Source of the DNA: Galeruca laticollis
Taxonomy: Eukaryota > Arthropoda > Insecta > Coleoptera > Chrysomelidae
Assembly: GCA_963921935.1 (NCBI GenBank)
Contig: OY998176.1
Location: 180,540,445-180,604,444 of the forward strand
Direction: 5' to 3'
Length of the DNA stretch: 64,000 nucleotides
Part shown: positions 43,246 to 56,649 of the stretch, in pieces
How positions within the stretch are numbered: position 1 is the stretch's first letter
How the letters are laid out: the number at the start of each line of letters is the position of its first letter
Program-made: the position numbers and the translations under genes
The notes under the pieces: generated by a model
Seen by the model: the letters and a program-made list of their open reading frames with translations, nothing else
Databases searched by the model: none
What the model was told of the DNA's origin: nothing

Positions 43246-45837
43246 TGGATATCTCCGTAAAGAGATTTGGAACTATCCGATTTGTTATACATTTGGTAAA
43301 AAATTCCACCAATTTTGTCAAATTCTATTGAAATAAACGGGTTATAATCAATCATTTATTTTGTCCTTGTGTACACCAATTATTTCAGGATTTTTTATTC
43401 AAAATAATTCAGAATTGATTGATAATAACAAAAGAGGTATTATTGATATTCCATAATACATAATACTTTAATTTAAATCCAATTTTCAGTAATTTCTCTA
43501 TCAACGATCATCGGTTCTTCAGATACAGCCAGCCGTCCTATCTTAGTTGTAGACTCGATATGGAAAAGTTTTAAGAAGTAAAATATTTAGTTTTCCATTG
43601 GATATTTTATCAATGTATTTGATTCTGACCAGGTTTGTAATAGCAGATTTTATATGGTACTTTAATCTTCCACAAAAATAATACTTTTTCAAAAACATTG
43701 TGGATGTGTTATATGATGGCTTTTGTTTAGCTTGAAAACAATGTAAAAATGTTTTACAAAAATTGACTCATTTTCTAAAAGTAATAATATAAACATTAGT
43801 TGTCATCACACACTTTGTAAAAATACTTACAATCTGGAACCCGATTTAAAGCCAAATTCAATATTCCCTTAAATCGAAACGTCATCGTGGACATTCTCAC
43901 ACAATACAGATACCAATTATACAATAATTGTTTCTAACCACGTGCCTTGTACAGTACATGTTTGTACTCCACTGGAGCCCGAAATAACTGCTATATATAC
44001 TGAAAAGATATCGCGCTATTGTATGCAAAGAGGCGTCAATCTTTTGGGACTTTGGTATGTTATATTCACCCTAGTTTGCTAGATATGGAGTAGTCCAGTT
44101 GAAAAAGTACACAGTTTTGGACTTTTTTAAACTTACGAGCTGAACTAAATTTATGTTGCGCACACACTACTACATGTGTGGATATGTATAATTGCAAAAA
44201 TTTATTTAACTTCACAATAATATATAATAATAAAATTCCACTTTGTTTTGTTTTAAATAAAGAATTTTTTTGAATTAAAAAAAAAACGAATTTTTTGCAG
44301 CAAGATAAGTTACATATCAGCATAATATTTAATTTGACGATCTACGTCGACGAAGTCGCGGGTACAAGCTAATGAGTCTACATATTTGTGCTGCTTCCCT
44401 TATGTTCGGCGGGGTAACCTTCATTTCACCGTCTGATTCGTTTTTCATATTGAAATTTCTGTTAATTTTAATTCAGTATAATAATTAAAATACTAGGCTA
44501 TCAGCTGTATTGTAATCGCTGGAACTCGCCCTGCCACGGCCTGTCTGGGATTTGTTAATTATCAATACTTATTATTGACTAGTGAATAATTAACGTCATC
44601 ATTCTTAGGAAGCTCTACACGTAAAATGTAAACATTATCAATTATCAAACAGCCGTGGGCAAATTTTATTATGATATGACAATTTGATCACTGCCAAAAT
44701 TGTCAGAATCATTTGAAGTTATATTCAACGTTTTCAAATGAAAGTTACTATTTCCGTAGTCGCTAATAGTTGCTCAAGTGCAATCAAGTGCAATAGTCGC
44801 TATTAATTATTTCCGATTGGATTGTTTTAAAATTTATGAAATTTCATTGGTCAATGGAATGTTATATTAATAGTCAATTTATCAAAGCCCTCGAGCGGAA
44901 GCTCTCGATTTTTAATTAGAATAGTAATCCCAAAAATATGTCGAATCAACGAAAACATAAGAGTGTTTTTCAAGATCATACTATAATTTGGATGCTTACC
45001 TTCGGAAATAAATAATTTGTTCTTAGTATTTCCCATTTTAAGAATCAGTGTAGTGAAGCATGATAAGTTTTTAGCTCTTAAAATATACTGGGGCTGAACA
45101 AGTATAATGTTTGTTATGGTATTTATAAACCACTTGAATTTTTGTTTTGTTTGGACACTTAAAATTCTCATAATCTCATGACGCCAACTTAAAATGCTAG
45201 CATGAAAATTATATGAAGAAAACGAAAATCGCGTAAAAGAATTTTGATATTTACATGGTATGTGTACAAGAAATATAAGCTATAATTGGAAAAAAACTCC
45301 AGCTCAGTTAGGACGCAAACTAGATATATTTAGTAAATAATTTTTGGTATCGTGTATAAATGAATGTTTACTGGGGTGACATTCACTGAGACCTAAGAGA
45401 TCTATTGTGCCTCCTTTTTTCTACTTAGTTCCTGAGGAAAGTCTGAGAAACTAGAGTATTTCCTTTAGTCCTATTTTCTAGAAAATTTTTAGGATATCCG
45501 AAGGCTTCAGCTTAGGTTATTGTCCCTCTTCTTTGGTATAGTCTAACAGTCTCTATATGTAATTAACGTAATATTTGGTTATATTCATTCATTCTATCTT
45601 GTCATAAAATTAAAGCCGGTAGATATAATCTATAAACATAATGAACAAAAAACAAAAATCCATATGCCAAGTTGAACTCAAGCCTAAATAGGAACAAAAA
45701 GGCAATGAAATAAACATCGTGATTACTCAGCCATTTTTAAATTCAAGAAGAACTTATCTATTAAATCAGTAAAATTGAAATACGAAGAAGTAGATTATTA
45801 ATTACACACTTTCAATTTACAATATAATAATAGTTAT
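43246..45837. other. Non-coding stretch
   Basis: No gene recognised. A short palindromic stretch (CTACGTCGACGAAGTCGCG) is at about 44341. Minus-strand frames at 44066-44323 and 44851-45171 lack any recognisable domain. Confidence 0.45.
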
Positions 45838-45972
45838 TTGTAAAACAAGTGTCACAATGACTCCTTTTGTAGTACGAGTGAATATTGCACAACGAACCGC
45901 GAAGCGGTGAGTTGTGCAAATCACGAGTACTACAGAAAGTCATTGGTGCACAAGTTTTACACAATATTTTTT
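45838..45972. repeat. Small imperfect palindrome
   Basis: TTGTAAAACAAGTGTCACAATGACT on the left (45838) pairs imperfectly with the AGTCATTGGTGCACAAGTTTTACA side (45940-45963); the centre ACCGCGAAGCGGT is itself palindromic. MITE-like or a structured non-coding element. Confidence 0.5.
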
Positions 45973-47199
45973 ATTATTCGCATTTATTTAATTATTAAAA
46001 TAAAATAGAATTTCATATAATCACTGTTTTTAAACTAGGGGGAGTGGTTTGAAATTAAGTTGGCAATGCTGTAGATTCCTAATTGGTCAGATTACAGATG
46101 GTTTTATTCAGCACTTCTGACATTTGACATATTATAAACGAATAATTGTGTAAATTGTAAACAAACTATCATTCAAGCAAAAATATGATGATTATGTTTC
46201 AAAAAAAGAGCTTCTTCGTATATGCTCTTGCGATCTATTCATATTATATCATGAACAGAATTATTTCTGTAATACATCTTCACATAGATATCTGGTAATT
46301 TATCCCAAAATCGAACGTTTTGTATACCTATATATTGATCATATACAATATAAAAATAAACAATTGACAAATCATTGATAAATAAACGTTAGCATACTTT
46401 ATTCATTAATATTTTTATTATATAAATCATTCTTATTTACTTTTAATATAATAATTTGCTAGCTAGAACAACGCTAGACTATTTTATTTATAATTTGTGT
46501 CATGGTTAAAGTCAAATGTCAAATAAAAACATGACTAAATTCAATAACCAACTGTACACTAAAAATTACTATAACAGTGTTCAAAGAGCGTCATTGTGAC
46601 ACTGTAAACAATGTTATAATCAAGTCTCTTTTATACGCGAATTATAAAAAAATTATTATAACCTCGAGTCAATGTAATTGAAACGTTTTGAATATTTTTA
46701 TTAAAACTACTTTCAAGATCAAAAATGACAGAGTTATGTTATCTAAATGAATTGAAGTAATTATAATTTGCATTCATATCTAAAACAAAAAACAGCCAAC
46801 TCCCAAGCTCCCGTTACCGAATCGTTTAGAATGTCAAATGTAAGTCTTTACCAATTTAGTAGGATAATACTAGAAGGAGCTCACTCTAACCGCTACAGTG
46901 ATGGAGTACTCAACTGCAGTGGTGCCAAAGTTATTGGATCCTACTTTGACCTAGAAATATAACATAAAATGTATATCAAGTTTTCAACATATCGCCATCT
47001 AGAAATATACACGCGCACTACAAAAATATACAAATTCACGAAAACGGCCAAAATTAGCTCCTTCCAATAACTATGCCAAATCAATCTAGACATAAATATA
47101 AGGTAGCTGATGCTTTTTTTAGAACTTGGTAAACTGCCGCGAAGCTTTTTTATACCTCAGATTTAACATGGGAGGAGCCCACCTTGTATGTTAAGTGAA
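45973..47199. other. Non-coding stretch
   Basis: The 46768-46962 frame has no recognisable family. Nothing else seen. Confidence 0.4.
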
Positions 47200-47782
47200 T
47201 ATAGATACATCTGGCTAATACCATGCAGAGTTTTGGATAACATCCCCTTCGAAAACCGTGACGTCGATCGGCCTTTTTGCCGATACGGACATCTGTGGTG
47301 ATTCGCAACTGCTAGCGGAAGAACATAGTACACTGACGCGTTTCGACCTTCTTGGGTCGCTTCAAGAGTACCGTAATGCCTTCCAGTTCAGAATCTCTAA
47401 TCTGAACTGAAGACTAACGTCCTCCGACAACCTCTCTTGGTTCTTGTAGTTACACAAGCGAGAAGTAGTCAGTAGGCGCCATGTTCACTTTCAGTTGCGA
47501 ACCAACACCTCAGATAAATGCGACCGTTTTAGTCGTATGAAATAAAATGAATATAATTTCATAGAATACGAGGTGTCTATATGAAATATGAATTTAGATT
47601 TTCTACTACACCTGTTTTAGTCGAAATTTCAATAATTTCGACGTGTTGGCCTGACCGTTCTTCGAAGGGAAAAACAATTACATTCCTGGCTAATACCATG
47701 TAGAATATTGAATTACATACCCTTCGAAAACCGTGACGTCGATCCGCCATTTTGCCGATACGGACATCTGTGGTGATTCACA
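47200..47782 (+). repeat. ~470-bp repeat, about 1.2 units
   Basis: GGCTAATACCATG recurs at about 47214 and 47687 (spacing ~473 bp), and GTGACGTCGAT follows each copy. It is homologous to 28823-29470. A hammerhead-like motif (TTGAAGC, stem GACC/GGTC, GAAA, palindromic ACGCGU, C17) is on the minus strand at about 47334-47373. Confidence 0.65.
47334..47373 (-). ncRNA. Degenerate hammerhead-like motif in ~470-bp repeat
   Basis: Stem II GACC/GGUC is perfect with a 6-nt loop, GAAA is intact and stem III is the palindrome ACGCGU followed by C (GUC triplet). The core is UUGAAGC, so positions 3 and 9 deviate, and stem I is weak. Confidence 0.3.
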
Positions 47783-50700
47783 CAATTTGTATATTCATGG
47801 TCGTAGGAAAAATATAGTACATAACTCGTTAGGAATTGTGATCCCTCAACTCGTATGGAATATGTCACTTTCCACACTTCTTATACAATGCTATTCAAAT
47901 TCGAGTCTATGCATTGGAATCATGGTAATGGTAAGAGATATGGAGATGGTTAAATGGGGACAAAGTTGTGTATTTCAGAGGTCAGTTATTTGATTCAAGA
48001 CAATCTAGCTTCTTTAGTTCTGGAGTTATACCGGAAAAATTGAAAATTTCGAAATTCTTCTTTTGCCTACATCTTTTTATTTGCGAGGATTTTCCAAAAC
48101 TTTGCTATAGCATTTTTTTGTAGACTATCCACATATGCGAATAAAAATTGTATAGAAAGTATGGTACACATTGGGCCACCCACAACATTTTATTTTCGAA
48201 TACGGACCTGTATTTTTCACTGCAATATTTGAAAGCCAAGAGGTTTCATATTGGCATAGTACTTTCATCTGAATTACAGAGTGTTTTGAAAATATTGAAC
48301 TATTACGAGAACAATTTTAACCTCTTTTAATATTCCATAACAGCTGTAATTGAAAAATATCAGTGAGTAAGAAGTGAATCAATGCTAAGTTGATCATGCA
48401 ACAAGAACTTGTTTTATTGAAGATTTGAAATTTTACCAGTATAGTTAAATATTTCCAAAACACCTGTAGTTCAGATGTAAAAACTACGCCCATATGAAAC
48501 ATGACTCTTGGCATTAGAAACAATGCAATTAAAAATATAGATTCGTATTAGAAAATAAAAACTTAAGGGTGGCCCAATTTTAACGATACTTTGTATAAAT
48601 TTTTTTTCAAACAGAGCATGCCGCAAAAATGTTTAGTTCGAATACACAAGCTTTTTAGTCTGTAACCTACTGAATAATCCACGTTATACATCCAAAGAAA
48701 TTATTTTTCACTTTCTAGCGCATTTGAATAAAAGTTAGTCTTTAACAAGTATTTTTATGATTTTATTTTACTCGTCTAAGATAAGACAAGGATATGATAA
48801 ATGTTTAACATTGTTTTTCTTAGAATTCAAATTTAAAGTTCCTTTTGTAACGACGAAGTTCGTTAAGATTCGGATTGAACCAGAAATTACAGACCGATGT
48901 TTAAGTAGCTGAAATGTTTTTCCCATGTACCCATACAAATCACTCAAATTTCAAATAGTCCGCTAATTTAATAACAAAATAGCAGGCTGGCTAGTAATTT
49001 CGTTGGCAAACTATACAGGGTGTTTCCCAAGTAATCTTAAATATAGTAGTGGACGCTTTGTCACTCCATTTTAAGACGAAAAGTTCTCATAAACATGTTT
49101 GATAAGCCTTGTCGTTAATGAGATACAGGGTGCTGAATTGTATGATTTCAACTTTGATGTTTTATAACTCAGACTGTAGTGCTGGTGGAAAAGTGCCGTC
49201 TTTTTTAATATTGTACTTTCTATTTTTACTAATTTCGTTCTTTTCAATTCATAAACGTAGCCACTACGAACTTTTTTGAGGTGGTTGAAATTTTTCATCA
49301 AAAATCACCCTAAAAAAGTCGTAGCGGCTACTTTTTTGGAGTGGAAAGAATTAAATCGAAAGAGGGAGGTATGTGCAATCATGAAAAAATACGGCATTCT
49401 TCCACCGGCATTACAAACCAAGTTATAGAACATCAAAGTTGAAATAATAAAATAATTCAACAACCTCTCTCTCTCGTTGCCGACAAGACTTATCACACAT
49501 GTTAATGAGAACTTAACGCTTAAAATGGAGTGACGAGGCGCCCACTACAATATTTTCGATTACCTAAGAAACACCTGTATATAAAGAGAACGTATATTTT
49601 TTTGGAATATGAACTGATCATTTTTTGTACGAACATTTGTATAAGTTTCATTTAATATTTTTTCATGTCTATTCTATCTCAAACGCAAAATAGAGAACAG
49701 CTTTAATGATAATACTGATCTAAAACCTTTTACAGAGTCATTATGGATTCCTCACTACTTGATTATCTCTTTAGATTCCTTATTCTTTTGATATGATCTT
49801 CATTTGCGTTACACCTAAGTCTAGCAATTCAAGTGAATTCAAGACTTTTTTTCAAATTTCGTGTTCACACGTTTTATTTTGAAATTCTGTTTCAAATTTT
49901 TTGTTCAAAATTCAGAGCCTAACTTTCCACGGGTTTCGAATTATTCAAGAGTATAAAAAAAACCTTCATCAAACTCACACGGCTCAATGGACCATATAAA
50001 GGAAAGTTGATTTCAATCGCTCTGATTTGAGCTCTAGTTCACTCTGTAGGATTAATTGTATGTATACAGACATCACATCAGTAGAACCATAAGCACATGT
50101 TTAAAATTTGCATTTATCACTCCCATTTTTGCTCTGCACTGTTTGGAACCGGTGGTGTAGTAATGAACAGACCAAACCGCTATGGTGTTGGGAAAAAACT
50201 CTAGTGTATACATAGCTTTTATTGCTCTCTACAACTTTTATTTAAGACATTTTTTGCCTTAGATCAAATAAGGATGCAGTTATCGTCCATTCAGTTATCA
50301 TTGATACACCCTGTATATGCCAGAGATAGTTTCAATGTCTCCGAATTTTTTGTGAAATTCAATACTCTAGGTCAACTACTAACAATCCACCTAGTAATCT
50401 GATTGCATTTAGGTTTTCGGAATTTCTACAAAAAATGTTCAGATAAGTATCATCATTAAAGCTCTTCTCTATTGTGCGTTTTAGATAGAGTAGACATAAA
50501 AAAATATTGTTTGAAACTTATACAAATGTTCGTATAAAAAATAAATATACGTTTTCTTTATATACGGGTGCTTCTTAAGTAATCTAAAATATTGTAGTGG
50601 GTGCTTCGTCACTCCGTTTCAAAACGAAAAGTTCTCATAAACATGTGTGATTGTTGTGTTGAATCGTTTTATTATTTCAACTTTGATGTTCTATAACTGG

Positions 50701-51945
50701 GTTTGCAATGCCGGTGGAAAAATGCCGTATTTTTTATGATTGTACTTACCTCCCTGTTCCGATTTGATTCTGTCCAATCCATAAATGTAGCCGTTACGAG
50801 TTTTTTTAGAGTGATTTTTAATAAAAAATTTTAGCCACTTCAAAAAAATTCGTACGTCTTAAAATGGAGTGACAAAGCGTCGACCATTATATTTTAGATA
50901 ACTTGGGAAATACCCTGTATAGTTTGCCAACGCAATTATAAGCCAGCCCGCTATTTTGTTATTAAATGAGCGGACGATTTGAAATTCGGGTAATTTGTAT
51001 GGGTACATGGGATGAACATAAATGTTTTATTTTTAAATTTGAATTCTAAGAAAAACAATGTTAAAGACTAACTTTTATTCAAATGCGCTAGAAAGTAAAA
51101 AATAATTTCTTCGGATGTATAACGTGGATTATTCTGTAGGCTACAGATTAAAAAGCTTTTATATTCGAACTAAACATTTGTGCGGCATGCTCTGTGTGAA
51201 AAAAATTGTATACAAAGTATCGTTAATATTGGGCCACCCTTAAGTTTTTATTTTCAAATACGAATCTATATTTTTAATTGCATTTTTTCTAATGCCAAGA
51301 GTCATATTTCATATCGGCGTAGTATTTACATCTGAACTACAGAGTGTTTTGGATATAATTAAGCAAGTTCTTGTTGTATGATCCACTTAGCATTGATTCA
51401 CTTCTTACTCTCTGATATTTTTCAATTACAGCTGTTATGGAATATTAAAAGAGGTTGAAATTATTGCCAATATGAAACCTCTTGGCATTCGAAAAATTGC
51501 AGTGAAAAATACAGGTCCATATTTGAAAATAAGATATTGAAAGTGGCCCAATGTGTACCCTACTTTCTATACAATTTTTATTCGCATGTTTGAATAGTCT
51601 ACAGAATGTTGCTATGGAAAAGTTTTGGAAAATGCTCGCAATTAAAAAGATATAGGCAAAAGAAGGATTTGAAAATTTTAAATTTTTCCGGTATAACTCC
51701 AGAACTTAAGAAGCTAGATTGCCTTTAATCAAATAAATGACCTCTGAAATATACAACTTTGCCCCCATTTAACCATCCCTGTATCTCTTACCGTTACCAT
51801 TATTCCAATGCATAGACTCGAATTCAAATAACATTGTAAGAGAAGTGTGAAAAGTGACATATTCCGTACGAGTGCAGAAAATACGTTTTCTAACGAGTTA
51901 TGTACTCTATTTTCCTACGACCATGAATATTCCAATTGTGTGGAT
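47783..51945. mobile_element. Large foldback element, ~4.2 kb
   Basis: Left arm (47783-49725) and right arm (50440-51945) are diverged reverse complements. Examples are the ATTCATGGTCGTAGG end, TCTAGCTTCTTTAGTTCTGG at 48006 against 51690-51722, and the block around ACTATACAGGGTGTTTCCCAAG at 49009 against 50880-50930. The left arm carries extra inverted blocks (49070-49520), so it is a palindrome within a palindrome. The spacer is about 0.7 kb. No transposase is present. Short open frames inside are not gene-like. Confidence 0.65.
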
Positions 51946-52249
51946 TATGAGTGTTAAAATATGAATTCTGCGTATATAGATATTATCATGCGGATTAACA
52001 TAAAGCAAAAGTTGTTCTTCGTTAGTCCGCATTCGGCCCTCTCCATTGTCCTTTTTCCTATTACGACTAATCAAATACTGGACTTCTTGCTTCTGACGGA
52101 TTCTGTCATACGACGAAGACCATATTCTCCTTCTTTTTCTTATACTTATCCATTAATTTAATTTTAATGACTTCTCTTAATGTTGTCCAATTTTAATTTT
52201 GTTTGACGTTTGCATATTTATGTAAATTTTGCTAACTATTTTTAATAAA

Positions 52250-52450
52250 ATTTGCCTACAGTATATTTCCCATATTACCTACTAACACATGTTGGATTCT
52301 GCTGGATGTCACGGGCATGTGACAGCTTTACTTTCATGGTAATTTTAATGTGAATTATATATACATTTAAGGCCTGATGATTGCTCAGTGTACCAAAACT
52401 AGTTGCCCCTCCAACTTGGAATGATATATGCTGTAGTACGGAGTTTGCGT
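52250..52450 (+). mobile_element. Penelope-like element E remnant
   Basis: Homologous, inverted, to 70-215 (shared CATGTGACAGCTTTACTTTC-type block and the hammerhead region). Confidence 0.5.
52371..52408 (+). ncRNA. Decayed hammerhead motif, PLE family E
   Basis: GGC, CUGAUGA, extra U, a poorly pairing stem II, AAAA in place of GAAA, then ACUAGU and GCC. Loss of the G of GAAA predicts inactivity. Confidence 0.5.
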
Positions 52451-53904
52451 TTTACGTACTGCTATTTGCCTACAGACTACATTTGAGATGGAGAGTATTT
52501 TTCATTTACTTTAATGTAAGTTACAATCTGTGATAAACTATAAATATGAATTGAAAATCATGTCAGATATTTTTGGTTGTGGTAAAAATAAAAAGTCAAT
52601 TATTCACTAGTTTATTAGTAGTTTGTTTGTTTACAGAGCTGATTTAGAGTTTTATTCCGTTGATATAGATGATAAGTAGCTCTAAATTTAATAAAAGAGT
52701 ATATAAAATGAGTAAGGTGTCTCTCTCATTTCTAATAAAGTATGTCAATGAACAATTATAGGTACTTACAAAGACATTTTCACATTCTTCTCCACTGCAC
52801 AAAAACTATGTTTCTAGCAAAGAAACAGAATAGTTAATACTTGTAACTGCGTTATCAGAAATGAAATAAGTCCACTTGTTCGTGTAGTTACGTCATCGCG
52901 CTCTGATTGTTGTTCGTACTCATGTGATAACGGGTTATAAATAATGCAATTTAAATTAATTTTATTAAATTAAGGACGAGTAATAATGTTATAAAATGTT
53001 ATTTTAGGTTCCTAAGAACTGTCTTTTATGTGTAAAATGTAGCTCCACATGGATTGGTAACAACCGTCAACGTCCCAATTACTAGAATATGTGTTTCATC
53101 CTCATCTCTCAAAAGAAAAACAAATTCATATTTAAAATTACAGGAAGTCACTTCGTACGAGATCTTTACACAATATACAGGACGCACCAATTCTTACACA
53201 AATTCAAATCTACCTACTGATAATCTATCAAGGTCCTAGTGCTGCCAAGTAATAGGAAGCCACTCTGTGCGTGATGTCGATGCATTGGGGATGCTCTATA
53301 TACATATTGTGGATATCGGGGGATGCCACAGCGCTACAAATCTATACGGATGCCACTTCAACCGCTATATAGATAGATAGCTGTCGCCTCCATATCATAA
53401 ATGGGATGACCTGGCCTCCTCGTTAATGCTTAGTTTAAATTTTAATATAACGGTATATTTATAATTAGGGGAAAGTTTGAAATACGTTTCTCAAAAGAGG
53501 GGTATTACTTTTTAACAAAAAAAGTATATATATTATCAAGACGCAAAATATGAAGCCGCCTCCCACTTACCATATATAAAGAGTCTTTGACGCGTCTAAC
53601 TTGCCTCCAACAATGTTGCCACTTTTCAATCATTCAAGAATCGAATAATCAACAATTAAGGCTATAACTGTGGGTCAGTGAGTCAGGGGGGGTGCTTTTT
53701 TAACCTACGACTATTACTTTTCCGCCCAAACTATCTAATATGCGAGAAAAGTATTGGTTTACCCACAAAAAAGATAAAAGTTTGAAAAACTTATTTTCAC
53801 GTTTTCCATCAAGAACAACACGAAAAAATGGTTTTTAGAAAAAAAAATACTGTGTGTATGTCTTCGTCGTCGTCGTTGTCGTCGGCCACTTTTCGTTACA
53901 TGTC
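52451..53904. other. Non-coding stretch
   Basis: A GTCGTCGTCGTTGTCGTCGG simple repeat is at about 53865-53886. The 53054-53239 frame is unrecognised. Nothing else identified. Confidence 0.4.
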
Positions 53905-54880
53905 TTGTTAGCACGATACAACCTCCGAAGTGCAACAAGTCACCAATTTCATTATTGAATATAGTTTAGGACATCCCACAGATGAACCCTGTTGATTTTC
54001 CGCTCACAATAGCCAATACTACGGGTGGTACGGTACTTGAAGTACGACATTTTCGTAATTTTTTGAGAAATTTCAGTTTGTTAGCACGATACAGCCTCCG
54101 AGTCCATAAAGTCGCCAATTTTATGATTGAATATTATTCAGGACCTCTCACCTCTCACAGATGAATCCTTTTGATTTTCAGCTCACCAGAGCCAGTAAAA
54201 CAGGTGCTATAGTACTTTAAGTACGACAGTTTTGTAATTTTTGGAGAAATTTCAATTTGTTAGCACGACACAGCTTCAGGAGTATATATATGTGACCAAT
54301 TTTATGATTGGATATTATTCAGGGTGTCTCAAAGATGAACCCTATTAATATTCAGCTCAGTATAGCCAGTACAACGAGTACTATGGTACTTGAGGTACCA
54401 AATTTTTGTAATTTTTGGAAAATTTTCAGTTTCTTAGCACGATACAGCCTACAGCGTGTACACAAGTGACCCATTTTATGATTAGATATTGTTCAGGGTA
54501 TCTTATAGATGAAACTTATTGATTTTTAGCTCACCAGAGAGCTAGTACTACGGGTGCTATGGTACCTGAAATGCCACATTCTTTGTCTTTTTTGAAAAAT
54601 TTTGGTTTGTTAGTGCGATACAGCCTCCGTAGTGTATACTAGTGGCCAATTTTATAATTGGATATTTTTCAGGGTGTCTCATTCAAGGTGTCTCATAGAT
54701 GTTCCCTATTGATTTTCATCTTACTATAGCAAGTACAGCGGGTACTATAAAGCCTGATATACTACGTTTTTGGTTACTTTTGGAGACATTTCGATTTGTG
54801 AGCACGATACATCCCCTCATGTGTATACAAGTGACAATTGTATTATATAATATTATTCAGAGCATATTACAGATGAGTAA
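53905..54880. repeat. ~175-bp tandem repeat, 5-6 diverged units
   Basis: The block GTTAGCACGATACAGCCTCC recurs with substitutions at about 53908, 54081, 54260, 54434, 54609 and 54798 (spacings 173-189 bp), each followed by GTGACCAATTTTATGATTG, ATTCAGGGTGTCTCA and GATGAACCCTATTGATTTTC. The last two spacings are longer because of a short internal duplication near 54675-54690. Confidence 0.75.
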
Positions 54881-55246
54881 AAGTTAATTTTAGTATTTAA
54901 AACCGTTTATTTTTTAATTTCGTTCGTTTTGTTAAGAATTGACTTTTTATTGGTATAATTCATTATTTATTGTTATTTAATTAATTAGAAGTATTTGTGT
55001 AAAAATGAGGAATTTATAAAATCAGCATTTGAATTTGATTCAAATTAGATTTAAACTCGTACCTATACAATTCTCTTGAAACGATAACTTTCAATGCAAT
55101 ATCGTATTTTCAAAATTCTGAATATTTTTGAAGAATTTCGTATCTATAAATCAATTTATTGAAATCTAGGCGTAAACATTTTTTGTTATTATATCAAAAA
55201 GTACATTTAGGTAATCATTATTTTTTCTTTTCAGAAAGTTATCAGA

Positions 55247-55393
55247 ATGTATGTGTGTATATGCATTTACATAGCAGCTTTAATAAAATTTACTAATCCT
55301 CAACCTGCAGCTATTGGAGGAGTAGCCGCACCGCCACTGCAACCACCACCACCGCCGCCAGGAAGAGGTTTACAGTTACAATGCAGTGATTAG
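55247..55393 (+). CDS. Candidate small exon with hydrophobic start and poly-Pro
   Basis: After a good acceptor-like TTTTTTCTTTTCAG (ending about 55233), ATG 55247 opens 48 codons: hydrophobic MYVCICIYIAALIKF, then VAAPPLQPPPPPPGRG, ending at TAG. The GC-richer codon use stands out from the surroundings. No upstream or downstream exon identified; could be chance. Confidence 0.2.
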   Translation: MYVCICIYIAALIKFTNPQPAAIGGVAAPPLQPPPPPPGRGLQLQCSD

Positions 55394-55578
55394 TTTGCTT
55401 ATGCAGATTCCAGTGATCCAATTTTTTTAAGGGGATTTGTGCAAAAGGCTGCACCAGGGTTATACGTTGATCCGGCTATATTCCTTGGCAAAAGACCTAT
55501 CACGCGATCCCTATTCTCATTTAAAAAATCTTCCATTACGTTATCACGCCCAGATGGATAAATATGGACACTAAAGTA

Positions 55579-55579
<1 letters not shown>

Positions 55580-55640
<61 letters not shown>
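55580..55640. repeat. (TA)n microsatellite
   Basis: About 30 TA units. Confidence 0.97.
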
Positions 55641-55643
<3 letters not shown>

Positions 55644-56649
55644 AAGAAAATTATAATTTAAAAATAGAAATCGATCGGTTTCAGGATTTATCTCTAAAGT
55701 CGCCTATTCTCGAAAAAAATGAATTTATTCCATAATTTAGACACTCACTGCATATAAAAATACATAAGTATAGTTGAACATTGAATTGAATAATTTGAGC
55801 TTGAATTAAAGTAATTTTGAATCAATCATATATGTTATGGAGGAATATGGATTTTTCCCCAAATTGGTCTGAACGATTCTGAAAGGAAAACAACTACTCC
55901 TAAGATATATTCCTGTCTTAGCATAAAGCTCGAGAAACGTTCAGAACAATTTGGGAGATTTTTTCAAATACATGAGGTGTAGAAGCATAAAACTTGTTGA
56001 CATAATCATCCGTCACCTCAATGAATTATGTGAGAAAATATTTATGTATTGGCCTTTCAATAAAATAAAATAAATTATTCTGTTTTTTTCTTGAATTGGT
56101 AACTAGAGTTTTTCTAAACATATTACAAAATCATTTTTACTATCTTTCCGCTAAGTTGAAAAGTTATGATTAAAATTATAATACAAGTATTAGAGAATTC
56201 CGAAATTCTGATATAGGCAAAACCTGATAGTAAATAAATAAATAATTTAAAAATTGCCTTAAGTTACGATTTATTACATTAGAATAACTAAGTTATATTT
56301 ATAAATTTAAAATCATCGAACATATTTCGATGTCTGATACAATACAGGTACAATTAATGTGTATAATTATTATTAACAATTTTGCGTTTCAATTAGAGTC
56401 ACTAATTTTCAAAGTATTCGAAATGAATCAAGACATTTAAAAATGTATAATAATTATAAATTTATACCTAAAACTTGTTGTAATGTTATAAACCGAAATA
56501 TAAAGCTAATTTTAATTGGAAGACCACTGATAATAATCACAATATGCAATTTCAAATCATTAAATGTAAATAATGGGCTTATATTTTAACCATAGATTCC
56601 TTAGGTCAGTGTTAGAAACTGGTATTAATAAATTTTTCGTTTGTGGCTA
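55641..56649. other. Non-coding stretch
   Basis: Very AT-rich; no gene, repeat or motif recognised. Confidence 0.4.

Noticed and set aside
44330..44370. Palindromic ACGTCGACGAAGTCGCG as a regulatory operator
   Set aside because: Single short occurrence with no gene nearby; no support.
48317..51600. Short open frames inside the large foldback
   Set aside because: They differ between arms and have no recognisable domains, so they are chance frames in a non-coding element.
53865..53890. GTC-repeat as a poly-amino-acid coding exon
   Set aside because: Short simple repeat in a frame without flanking coding.
55247..55393. Secreted proline-rich peptide gene
   Set aside because: Kept only as a low-confidence exon: one short frame, no second exon or promoter, and poly-Pro can arise from a simple CCN repeat.
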